Positions 16,574 to 24,566 of a stretch of 64,000 bases of DNA are shown here, piece after piece. The translations under genes and the position numbers were made by a program. The notes under the pieces are model-generated. The model had not been told where the DNA came from and ran no database searches. It was given only the letters and a program-made list of their open reading frames with translations. Origin of the DNA: an uncultured Alistipes sp. (GTDB taxonomy: Bacteria > Bacteroidota > Bacteroidia > Bacteroidales > Rikenellaceae); assembly GCA_947623305.1 (NCBI GenBank), contig CANQGQ010000009.1, positions 1 to 64,000 on the forward strand. The letters run 5' to 3'. Numbering within the stretch: the first letter of the stretch is position 1; each line of letters starts with the position of its first letter.

Positions 16574-19333
16574 TCAATTTTCCGTCGGGACGAACTTGAA
16601 TGTACCGCCTGTTACCTTGATAGTCGGGCCATCAGGCAATAATATGTCAAATCCCGTATCGAACGTATAGGTGGTTTCTGATTTAATGTTCTTGAGTTGG
16701 TCGTTTGATTTGACATTCACCGAATGCAACAGCGGTGAAGGACGTCCGCCAACCTTGCTGTAATACTCTAAATCCAAGGTTTCAGGCCCGTCTCCACTTG
16801 ATTTCGTACACTTTACTTTCTCTATATCATCACCAATAGTCGCATAAAAGAAAGGTGTGCCGCCTGTGAAGAATTTGCCGGTCACCGGCACCGTCTTGTC
16901 CTGCGGAATGAGTATGGGTGACAATTGCAAATACATCAAGGCGTAGGCTGTGCCGTTTCCCCATCCTTCGTATTTCTTGGGATCGGTTGCCATCACCACC
17001 GGTTTCTCTGCCGTTCCGATTTTAATGTTCAAATCGGTTTCAGTAGGTCCCTCGAATGTCAGCTGTCCGGTAACCGTAATCTTTTTGATGCCCGAAGTCG
17101 GAATGCCGTCTCCGGCACCTTCACGCTTGATTTTAACGACCTTTTCACCGGCACTGTATTTGTAGCCCTTGACCGTAAAGGCCAAATCCTGGATGTTAGT
17201 CGCAACATTTACATCCAGATTGTTCTCGACATTTAAATCTCTAGGAAGATCCCCGTCAATCTTCCAAGGCCGGCCGTCCCCGAAAATCTCCCGTCTGATA
17301 CGAGGGGGCAGATTGCTTTCATCTGCAAGTGTATTATCCTTCTTGTATTTCAGAGTAACTCTGTCAGAAGTATAGGCAGCCTCATCGCTATGCCAACCTT
17401 TTGATTTGCCATTATACCATTTTCCGCTGTTCCAAATGATATGTGCGTCAACCACATATTCAGCCGGCATCACTGTCACATAAGCCTTGACATCTGAAAG
17501 GATATCTACTGATTTACCTCCCGCAGAAATAGAGGCTTTGTATCCGCAGCTCCAATTCTTGCCGACATTGTCTGAACTGATAGCGCTTTGACTAAGTTGG
17601 AACGTCAACGGGTCTGTCGTGTTCTTTTGGTAATCCTGCGGCGTTATGACATAATCACTGGAAGTTGTCCAACTGCCAGGGTATGTTCTTCCGGTACGTT
17701 TTATCTCCCCTGTCAGTTCGCCATCCCACTCGTATTTCTCCTTGGCCTCCGCAAGCGACATCACGGTCTCGCCGTTGTCGTAAACCACTTCGTAGCCCTT
17801 CATAAACTCAACTGGCGTAACGTCATCGTATATCAGTGTGTAATCGATTCTGTCGGTACGGCTTACCTTGGAATATGTACCGTCTTCCTCACTCTTTGCC
17901 ACATAGAATCTACCTGTCAGGTTGGTTCCCTCACCGATAACCGTCGTATAGGGGGATGTAAATTCGGTAAGCACACCCGTATTCGTGTTGTTTTGCCTGA
18001 TGCAGAGTGCCACAGCGAGGTCTTCGTGCGTAAAATCGTGCTCGTTGTCGACGGTAATCAGAAGCGTTCCTGCATCGTTGCCCGCCTCAATCTTTACCAC
18101 GTTGAATTCATTCAGTCCGTCATGACCCTCGCGTGTCTCGGCACGGGTAGCAACAACCGATGACTGACGTACCCTTAATCCCTGAGGTGCGGAAATTGCC
18201 ACTGTCCCCTCCCGCGACACATGGGCCTGATAGAACGAGAAAGTAACCTCCTCCTCATACTCAAGCAAGTAGTCGCGCAATTCAGCCGGTGAAACACGAT
18301 ATTCCAGTTTCTTTGTGGAACTAAGCTCGATTTTATTTCCGGTCTTCGCACCGGATTCATCAACCGCACTGATGTACGAGGTGCCGATATGGATTTTACC
18401 GTCGGCGGTTTTAGGCACATACACCAAGGACTGGATGCGGCCGAGAAGACCTGCCACTTGTGCTTCTAATTTTTCCACTCTCGTAATTAGGTCATCGACC
18501 TTGGAGGCATAGTTGTCTCCCAATTCTTTTATAGCTTGTTGCAGTGCCTCTGAAAGTTCTTCTTGGTCAATAGTAGCCTCTGTCACAATATCCAAAACAC
18601 CTTGCTTGAAACTCTCTGTCTCCTTTGTAAACAATGCCTCGACTTCTTTCGTTGTAACATATCCTGCACTCTCAATTTTAGTCTTGAATTCAGTATATTT
18701 ATTTTTAAAGTCGTCAAATTCCGACTTTAACACACCGTTGCCAAGAGATGAAGTGAGACCCTCCATTGCCTTGTCGATATATTCCTTAATCGTGCTGCTT
18801 CCCTCATAGTCTACGGCGGAACCACATAGAGCCTGTAAATCACCGAGTATTTTAAGACCATCCAACACTTTCTCCACAAGCCCTGTATAACCTTCTTCCG
18901 AGGCCTCTCCGAGCAGCTTTTCAAGTTTACTTTTGTAATTCTCTAATTCATTGATGCTTGCCTCAATGCCCGTAATTTTGCTATTTATATCTTCTATTTG
19001 ATTTTCAAAGCCATTGATTTGCGAATTCAAATTCTGATTTTCACCTTCAAGTCTGCCTTTTTCAGACTCCAATTCTGTTTTCTTCTGCTCTAATTCCTGC
19101 TTATCTTTTACAAGTTGCTCCTTTTCATCCTCTAAACCTTTATTTATCTTTTCCAAATCTTCTTTCGCTCTTTTCAATTCATTATAGTCCGCCTGTAGGT
19201 TTCTTAAATTCTCAGTCAAACCTGAAATTTCCTTTTCCTGATCTGCGATCAAATCCTTGTCGTCATCCGAACATCCTGCGAATACAAATGCAGACAAGAC
19301 AACTACTAATAAAAAAGTTTTTAATGTCTCCAT
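16574..19333 (-). CDS. Phase-variable surface lipoprotein with long coiled coil, 919 aa
   Basis: A large lipoprotein. Signal peptide METLKTFLLVVVLSAFVFAGC ends in a lipobox (FAGC) followed by Ser and acidic residues, a context linked to surface export in Bacteroidetes. Residues about 25-145 are a continuous heptad coiled coil. Then comes a helical region, and near residue 300 RIQSLVYVPKTADGK, a segment resembling Bacteroides surface proteins with a PL29-type N-terminal domain. The rest is beta-rich and Ig-like. It is the only evident cargo of the nested element, in opposite orientation to its other genes, and its upstream region is an invertible promoter. A ligand, adhesin or enzyme role cannot be assigned. 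Confidence 0.75.
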   Translation of the reverse strand: METLKTFLLVVVLSAFVFAGCSDDDKDLIADQEKEISGLTENLRNLQADYNELKRAKEDLEKINKGLEDEKEQLVKDKQELEQKKTELESEKGRLEGENQNLNSQINGFENQIEDINSKITGIEASINELENYKSKLEKLLGEASEEGYTGLVEKVLDGLKILGDLQALCGSAVDYEGSSTIKEYIDKAMEGLTSSLGNGVLKSEFDDFKNKYTEFKTKIESAGYVTTKEVEALFTKETESFKQGVLDIVTEATIDQEELSEALQQAIKELGDNYASKVDDLITRVEKLEAQVAGLLGRIQSLVYVPKTADGKIHIGTSYISAVDESGAKTGNKIELSSTKKLEYRVSPAELRDYLLEYEEEVTFSFYQAHVSREGTVAISAPQGLRVRQSSVVATRAETREGHDGLNEFNVVKIEAGNDAGTLLITVDNEHDFTHEDLAVALCIRQNNTNTGVLTEFTSPYTTVIGEGTNLTGRFYVAKSEEDGTYSKVSRTDRIDYTLIYDDVTPVEFMKGYEVVYDNGETVMSLAEAKEKYEWDGELTGEIKRTGRTYPGSWTTSSDYVITPQDYQKNTTDPLTFQLSQSAISSDNVGKNWSCGYKASISAGGKSVDILSDVKAYVTVMPAEYVVDAHIIWNSGKWYNGKSKGWHSDEAAYTSDRVTLKYKKDNTLADESNLPPRIRREIFGDGRPWKIDGDLPRDLNVENNLDVNVATNIQDLAFTVKGYKYSAGEKVVKIKREGAGDGIPTSGIKKITVTGQLTFEGPTETDLNIKIGTAEKPVVMATDPKKYEGWGNGTAYALMYLQLSPILIPQDKTVPVTGKFFTGGTPFFYATIGDDIEKVKCTKSSGDGPETLDLEYYSKVGGRPSPLLHSVNVKSNDQLKNIKSETTYTFDTGFDILLPDGPTIKVTGGTFKFVPTEN

Positions 19334-19436
19334 ACTTTCTTAAAAATGGGTTCTGTGATTAATATTCCACGAAGATCGGAAGAACCCGATTAAGCCCGGT
19401 CTATGTAGATTTTATCTGTTCAAGTCGTTTTCTCTT

Positions 19437-19621
19437 TCTTGACGAGAGAAGTACATACGGACACAAAGGTACGTAAAAGAATGAAAAGCAACGATTTTTC
19501 TCCAGTAAAATCTTCTTGTTATGCACGAAATCATGAAAATGTTGAGCAAAAATGGATTTTACAGGAGGTTAAGTCTTTGATTCTAAGTTGGTTTTTAAGA
19601 CCTGTACTTCTCTCGTCAAGA
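19437..19621. promoter_or_regulatory. Invertible promoter segment of the surface lipoprotein
   Basis: A perfect 19-bp inverted repeat, TCTTGACGAGAGAAGTACA (19437-19455) and its complement (19603-19621), bounds 147 bases. Inside, the minus strand carries TACCTTTG (19471-19464), a Bacteroidetes -7 box pointing to the lipoprotein start at 19333, so the sequence is in the ON state. Size and layout match the invertible promoters of Bacteroides capsule and surface genes. No dedicated invertase lies beside it. Confidence 0.8.
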
Positions 19622-19730
19622 TAAATACCATTATGCTCAACATTCCCGTCTTTTTATTCAGCATTATTTCATCTTGCCTCGTCTATCTTTAGTATTTGAA
19701 ATCTCATTTTTTTTGCTATATTATTAGGAA

Positions 19731-19755
19731 GTGTGACATTATAGTGACATTTTTA
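19731..19755 (+). repeat. Right arm-type repeats of nested element
   Basis: Two direct GTGACAT repeats (19733 and 19744) in the same orientation as the pair near the left end. They lie about 110 bases inside the right attachment core. Confidence 0.5.
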
Positions 19756-19848
19756 GAATTCAACCAATTTCATATATATCTAAAATAAGTATATATTCTA
19801 TTGATATAGAATGAAATACAATAAAGACTGAATTAGCTGTATTTGAGT

Positions 19849-19860
19849 AGCCTAATACCC
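19849..19860 (+). other. Putative right attachment core of nested element
   Basis: AGCCTAATACCC, matching the left copy at 10724-10735 except for one base. Confidence 0.5.
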
Positions 19861-19883
19861 CTCCCGTCTTACGACGCGGGGAG
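19861..19883 (+). repeat. Inverted repeat before the host relaxase, oriT candidate
   Basis: CTCCCGTC (19861-19868) pairs imperfectly with GAC-GC-GGGGAG (19873-19883) around TTAC. It lies 60 bases before the relaxase start and directly beside the nested element's right end. Confidence 0.45.
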
Positions 19884-19945
19884 AATTGTCCGGATGAACT
19901 GCAAGCAGGGACAAAGAGGATTATCCACCAAACGGTTTATACGAT

Positions 19946-21400
19946 ATGGCAAATGCAAAGCAGGTAATGGACGTCCATGTTTCGAAAGGCATGACATCCG
20001 CCCAAAGCAACGAGCACCTGCGCAGACGCTCGGAAAAGACCCAAGAATACGCAATGAGCAAGGGCAACTATGACCCTACGCGCGAGAGGCTGAATTTCGA
20101 GGTCGTGAACGGCGGAAAGATCCGTCCCGTAGACAAGAGCCGCAGCATCCCGCAGCGTATGGCTGACCTGCTCCGTTGGCGGGGCATCAAAGACCCCAAC
20201 GAAGGTCTCGCCGAGCCGAAGTACCGCACCGTCGTGAACTTCATCTTCGGCGGCTCGCGGGAGCGGATGCAGGAGTTGGCATTCGGCAGCCAGGCCGTGA
20301 ATTACGACAAGGGAGCCGACAACTCCGCCGTCGTCCGCAAGCCTGATATCGAGCAATGGGCGAAAGATGCCTACACATTCGTCAGCGGCAAATACGGCGA
20401 GGAGAACATTGCTGCCTTCATTGTACATCTCGACGAACTGAACCCGCATATCCACTGTACGCTTTTGCCGATAAAGGACGGTAGGTTTGCGTACAAGGAT
20501 ATTTTCGCCGGCAAGGACAAATACGAGTACAGTGCCAGAATGAAGCAGCTGCACAGCGACTTCGCCGAGGTCAACCGCCTGTGGGGAATGACGCGCGGCG
20601 CGAGCGTCTCCGAGACGGGAGCGCGGCACCGGACGACCGAGGAATACCGCCGTCATCTGTCCGAAGAGTGTACGACCATCGAGCAGCAGATCGAGCAGCA
20701 CCGCAAGGCGCTCTCCGACCTGCAAACGGAAATCCGGCTGGCAGAGCGCAGGGTCAAAGGTCTTACGACTATGGTCGAGAACCTGCAGAACGACAAGGCG
20801 GAGAAGGAGGCGCAGATAGCGGCAGCCGAGCGGGATTTGGCAGCGCATAACGGCGACGCGAAAATACTGTCCGACCGCATCGCCCGGCTTCGCTCCGAAC
20901 TTGGCGGAATCGAGACGAAACTGGCAGACAAAAACGGAAAGTTGCAGGCGGCCGACCAACAACTCGATGCACTCAAAGAGGATATGGATGCCATTCGTCA
21001 GCGCACGGAGGAGCTGCGTAAGGAAGCCTACAAGTATTCGGGCGATATTCAGTCCAAAGTGGACACCTTGCTCAAAGATGTCCTCCTCGAAGATATGGTC
21101 GGCGAATACCGCGACGCATCGGCACGGATGGACGATTCCAGGCGGCAGCTATTCGACGATTCGCTGCTACGCTCCGTAGCCGAGCAGGGGCAGGAGGTGA
21201 TGCACTGCGCCACGATGCTCTTCCTCGGGATGGTCGATGATGCCACGACTTTTGCCGAAACACGCGGCGGTGGAGGTGGCGGAACAAAGTCCGGTTGGGG
21301 GCGCGATGACGACGAAGACAACCGCGCATGGGCGCGCCGATGTCTGAGGATGGCCAGGCGCATGATGCGTCCGGCTATCGGCAAAAAGCCCAAACGCTGA
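19946..21400 (+). CDS. MOBV-family relaxase of the conjugative element
   Basis: 484 residues starting MANAKQVMDVHVSKGMTSAQ. The catalytic motif HLDELNPHIHCTLLPI carries the HxDExxPHxH pattern of Mob/Pre (MOBV) relaxases, with Asn/Tyr-rich N-terminal motifs upstream. The second half is a long coiled coil ending in a Gly-rich, basic tail. It nicks oriT, probably the inverted-repeat region just upstream, and pilots DNA to the coupling protein. The nested element separates it from the mobilisation gene at 9754. An OmpA-family gene follows after 52 bases. Confidence 0.88.
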   Translation: MANAKQVMDVHVSKGMTSAQSNEHLRRRSEKTQEYAMSKGNYDPTRERLNFEVVNGGKIRPVDKSRSIPQRMADLLRWRGIKDPNEGLAEPKYRTVVNFIFGGSRERMQELAFGSQAVNYDKGADNSAVVRKPDIEQWAKDAYTFVSGKYGEENIAAFIVHLDELNPHIHCTLLPIKDGRFAYKDIFAGKDKYEYSARMKQLHSDFAEVNRLWGMTRGASVSETGARHRTTEEYRRHLSEECTTIEQQIEQHRKALSDLQTEIRLAERRVKGLTTMVENLQNDKAEKEAQIAAAERDLAAHNGDAKILSDRIARLRSELGGIETKLADKNGKLQAADQQLDALKEDMDAIRQRTEELRKEAYKYSGDIQSKVDTLLKDVLLEDMVGEYRDASARMDDSRRQLFDDSLLRSVAEQGQEVMHCATMLFLGMVDDATTFAETRGGGGGGTKSGWGRDDDEDNRAWARRCLRMARRMMRPAIGKKPKR

Positions 21401-21452
21401 CCGGCAAAGTTTTCAACGACAAACAAACAGCAACGACAAAATTTTATCGAAT

Positions 21453-23006
21453 ATGACACGCAAAATCATCTTTATCTTCGCAGTGCTCTGCTCACTGCAT
21501 TTTCAGGCGAGTGCCCAGTCTGCGGACACGGCCACTGTCGCTTACGCAGCCGTTACCGATGACAACGGGCTGCTCCAGCCTATGCAGCCTGCATACCTCG
21601 ACGGTGTGATTACTTCGCCGCCTTGGAGCGGCAACTGGTTCGTCACGCTCTCCGGCGGTGCGAGTGCCTTTCTCGGCACGCCACTCGGATGCAACGACCT
21701 CTTTGGGCGTATTCAGCCGACCTATCATGTAGCTGTCGGCAAGTGGTTCACTCCGGCAATCGGCGCGCGGATAGACTATCAGGGAATGTGGCTGCGTGAC
21801 AGCAAAAATGCCGGTCAGACCTATCATTATGTTCATGCGGATCTGATGTGGAATGTCCTCGGACGGAAGTACGGCAGGCAGGAGCGTGTGCGCTGGAACC
21901 TCTCGCCGTTTCTCGGCGTCGGGCTGCTGCACAATGCCACGAACGGTCGGAATCCTTTCGCATTCTCTTACGGAGTGCAGGGACAGTACAACATCTCCCG
22001 TCGGGTCGGCTTCGTTATGGAGTTGTCCGGAATGACGACCTTTCAGGATTTCGACGGCTGCGGCAAAGCCGGTCGGCTCGGAGACAATATGCTGACGCTG
22101 ACAGCCGGTTTCTCGTTCCGCCTCGGCAAGGTCGGCTGGAAACGGGTGGTCGATGCCAATCCCTACATTCGGCAAAACGACTGGCTAATCGACTACGCCA
22201 ATTCGCTTGCGGAGAGCAACCGCCGCTATGCCAGCCAGCACAAGAAAGACGCACGGACATTGGTCGAACTGAAAAAGATTCTCGAAATAGAGGGTCTGCT
22301 GGACAAGTGCAGCCGCCTGTTCGAGACGGATGAACACGACTACACCGTCTTCCCGAGGAACGACTACAGCGGACTGAATTCGCTTCGAGCCCGTCTGAAG
22401 AACCGCCATTGGGACGGCAGGTCGCCACTTGTGGATAAGAATGCCACAAAGAACGACAAGGAAAGAGTGTGCGACAAAGCCGACACGAACAGTTGCGACA
22501 CCTCCGGCAGCACAGTGAAAGACAGCAATACTTTCGACGGCGGGCAGAGCATCGACCGCAGCCAGTCTGCATCGGAGCAGTCAGGCGGCTATGGCAATGC
22601 CGCAGACACTGAGTCCTCTTTTACGGACTATCTCTCGCTTATAGAGTCAGGCGAGGAGTGCATCGGTGCGCCCATCTATTTCTTCTTCGCGCTCGGTACG
22701 AATCGGCTGACGGATGCTTCGCAGATGCTCAATCTCGACGAACTGGCACGAGTGGCGAAGAAATATGGTCTATCTATAACAGTTGCAGGGGCAGCGGATA
22801 GCGCAACCGGAACTCCCGAGACAAACAATGTACTGGGCACCGCAAGGGCGGATTTCATCGTCGCTGAATTGCTCAAACGCGGTATTTCGGCAGAGAGGAT
22901 TCAGTCGACCAGCAACGGCGGCATAGACGACCATACGCCCATCGAGGCGAACAGGCATACGAGGGTGGAACTATGGTTTCCGCTCGAAAGGGATAACTCG
23001 AAATAA
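21453..23006 (+). CDS. OmpA-family outer-membrane protein, 517 aa
   Basis: An N-terminal signal peptide (MTRKIIFIFAVLCSLHFQASAQ) is followed by a beta-barrel-like domain with many aromatic, alternating strands (residues about 60-235). A polar linker with Ser/Asp/Lys-rich sequence follows. The C-terminal OmpA/Pal-like peptidoglycan-binding domain (IYFFFALGTNRLTDASQMLN..ARADFIVAELLKRGI..RHTRVELWF) ends the protein. Such a protein anchors outer membrane to cell wall and may aid mating-pair formation. It lies directly behind the relaxase and ends before a strong terminator. Confidence 0.82.
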   Translation: MTRKIIFIFAVLCSLHFQASAQSADTATVAYAAVTDDNGLLQPMQPAYLDGVITSPPWSGNWFVTLSGGASAFLGTPLGCNDLFGRIQPTYHVAVGKWFTPAIGARIDYQGMWLRDSKNAGQTYHYVHADLMWNVLGRKYGRQERVRWNLSPFLGVGLLHNATNGRNPFAFSYGVQGQYNISRRVGFVMELSGMTTFQDFDGCGKAGRLGDNMLTLTAGFSFRLGKVGWKRVVDANPYIRQNDWLIDYANSLAESNRRYASQHKKDARTLVELKKILEIEGLLDKCSRLFETDEHDYTVFPRNDYSGLNSLRARLKNRHWDGRSPLVDKNATKNDKERVCDKADTNSCDTSGSTVKDSNTFDGGQSIDRSQSASEQSGGYGNAADTESSFTDYLSLIESGEECIGAPIYFFFALGTNRLTDASQMLNLDELARVAKKYGLSITVAGAADSATGTPETNNVLGTARADFIVAELLKRGISAERIQSTSNGGIDDHTPIEANRHTRVELWFPLERDNSK

Positions 23007-23036
23007 CGGTTCCATTGGTCGTACTTTTTTTGTGGG

Positions 23037-23069
23037 GAGAGCCTGCCTATGAAGGTCGGCTCTCTTTTT
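23037..23069 (+). terminator. Terminator after the OmpA-family gene
   Basis: GAGAGCC (23037-23043) pairs with GGCTCTC (23058-23064), followed by TTTTT. Confidence 0.85.
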
Positions 23070-23377
23070 ACTTTTATATGGATTTCCGCTATTCGGGACC
23101 TCCATCATATCGTCTCATTGTCGGCAATATTTTTCTTTGCAAAGGTACAGCGACCGGACGAACGACAAGGATCGCATCGCTAATAGCTGGATGCAGTAAT
23201 GACAGCCTTCCGCAAATCGAAGATTTGGGTATTCCATTACTGCAATCGACTGTTTCCTTGTCTTTTCGTCCTTTCTTTCGCCGTTCTTCATTGCTCGAAA
23301 AATTCATCCCGACAATGAGGCTGAAATATACCTCAAAAAGAGGGGAAAGAAATAACAAACATTTAATAATTAAAGCA
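23070..23377. other. Intergenic region with nested hairpin and minus-strand promoter box
   Basis: TGCAGTAATG (23192-23201) and CATTACTGCA (23235-23244) enclose an inner hairpin CAAATC/GATTTG, giving a cruciform-like structure. On the minus strand TACCTTTG (23147-23140) fits a -7 box, but no gene follows it on that strand. An open frame through this region is an upstream extension of the 23378 gene and lacks coding character. Confidence 0.4.
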
Positions 23378-23662
23378 ATGGAGAATTATACCAATCTCGA
23401 AAACTCGAAAGAGTACCAACTCGCCAAAGAGTGGGAAATGGCGGTGAACAGTTACAGTTTCGACCCTAAAAAATTCGCAGTGGCTATCCCGTCGATGCAC
23501 CCGACACTCCAGCAGAGCCTTTACCGGCTTATCAAGGAGTGTATCAAGGTTATGGCTGATGAAAGCCGCAGATACGATGACCGCGACCGTGCTTCACACG
23601 AGGAAGCTGTGCGTATTATGAAATATCTCAACGAACACCGAAAGAATATACCCGTAAGATAA
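23378..23662 (+). CDS. Hypothetical protein, 94 aa
   Basis: A small helical protein starting MENYTNLENSKEYQLAKEWE; the start at 23378 follows an A-rich leader and is preferred over a 121-codon upstream extension. It is rich in charged residues (CIKVMADESRRYDDRDRASH) with no export signal. It is the first of three small genes spaced 7 and 12 bases apart, a likely operon. No family is recognised. Confidence 0.65.
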   Translation: MENYTNLENSKEYQLAKEWEMAVNSYSFDPKKFAVAIPSMHPTLQQSLYRLIKECIKVMADESRRYDDRDRASHEEAVRIMKYLNEHRKNIPVR

Positions 23663-23669
23663 CGAACCT

Positions 23670-23942
23670 ATGAAAACAACGAATTTGGAATTTGACGGCA
23701 AAACCTATGTTTGCCGTATCGTGAACTCAAACGAGGGCGAGGAGTTGATAATCGCTCCGACCTCTTTGCTCGATGCTTTGCATCCGCATCCTTTCGGAAC
23801 GGAGAACGACGGATTTGTCAGTGAGGATGCCGTGCGGCTCGATGAAGAGGTGTTTTTCTTCACCAATGATGCCGACCTTAAACTGCCGGACGAAGAATTA
23901 GTAGTAGAGTTGAAAGAGAGTAACGCAGAATGGTTTGATTAA
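23670..23942 (+). CDS. Hypothetical acidic protein, 90 aa
   Basis: A small, strongly acidic soluble protein starting MKTTNLEFDGKTYVCRIVNS and ending VVELKESNAEWFD. Such acidity recalls DNA-mimic anti-defence proteins, but nothing specific supports that here. It is the middle gene of the 23378-24326 operon. Confidence 0.6.
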   Translation: MKTTNLEFDGKTYVCRIVNSNEGEELIIAPTSLLDALHPHPFGTENDGFVSEDAVRLDEEVFFFTNDADLKLPDEELVVELKESNAEWFD

Positions 23943-23954
23943 ATATTTACAGAT

Positions 23955-24326
23955 ATGGAAAAGGAGTATGTTTTAGAGGTCGCCAACACAATACGTGAGC
24001 AACTGGTAACGCTGACGCCGTTTAATACGATTATGTCGTGGGGCATAGGCAGATTTACCGCAACAGTCTACAAGGATATGCCCGCTCTCACATTCAAGGT
24101 AAACGGACGGTTGCACAAGGGAGCGGTTATCATTGCCCTTAACGGATTGGACTATTACGAGGTCTATCTTCAAGATGACAAAGAAACGACCTTAATCAAT
24201 GACGAGGTATGTTTCGACGAGTTGGGCGATGTCATCGACGAATACATCGAGAGGGGAAAAGATAGGGAGGAATACAATCGGTTCTGCGAACAGCAACTCA
24301 AAGAGTTGATGCGCGTTTGCTCGTAG
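23955..24326 (+). CDS. Hypothetical protein, 123 aa
   Basis: A soluble protein starting MEKEYVLEVANTIREQLVTL, with an alpha/beta pattern and an acidic C-terminal helix (CFDELGDVIDEYIERGKDRE). It ends with a TAG stop nine bases before a terminator hairpin, so this TAG is a real stop. It closes the three-gene operon. No family is recognised. Confidence 0.6.
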   Translation: MEKEYVLEVANTIREQLVTLTPFNTIMSWGIGRFTATVYKDMPALTFKVNGRLHKGAVIIALNGLDYYEVYLQDDKETTLINDEVCFDELGDVIDEYIERGKDREEYNRFCEQQLKELMRVCS

Positions 24327-24334
24327 CAGAACGA

Positions 24335-24378
24335 TTGTCGAATCAGCTCCGCTGTGCATATCGGGGCTGATTTGACAA
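24335..24378 (+). terminator. Hairpin after the small-gene operon
   Basis: TTGTCGAATCAGC (24335-24347) pairs with GCTGATTTGACAA (24366-24378) with one mismatch (G-T pair in RNA). No T run follows. The next 190 bases are AT-rich with no gene and may include a junction between element and flanking DNA. Confidence 0.6.
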
Positions 24379-24566
24379 TGATAGGATGTGTCTGTTATAA
24401 TATTAGCAAGGAGCCTAAAACCTTTTATACATATGCAAATGTTTTACATTTGATGACGATTGTATCTTCCCTCCATAACTATGGGTACGCTTGACTGCCT
24501 CAAATATCATCTAGGATATTAACCGTATTGATTTCAATTCCAGAGAATAAACTATTCATAATAACA

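Larger units (their letters stand above)
10724..19860 (+). mobile_element. Nested mobilizable integrative element, about 9.1 kb
   Basis: The element is inferred from a short direct repeat AGCCTAAT(T/A)CCC at both ends (10724-10735, 19849-19860), paired GTGACAT arm-like repeats just inside each end, and an integrase, excisionase-like protein and separate relaxase within. It also carries a surface lipoprotein cargo gene. It splits the host element between its mobilisation protein and its relaxase. Exact crossover bases are not proven. Confidence 0.65.

Noticed and set aside
24410..24420. A third copy of GGAGCCTAA resembling the nested element's attachment core
   Set aside because: Only nine bases match; a match of that size is expected by chance in a window this long, and no arm-type repeats are nearby.
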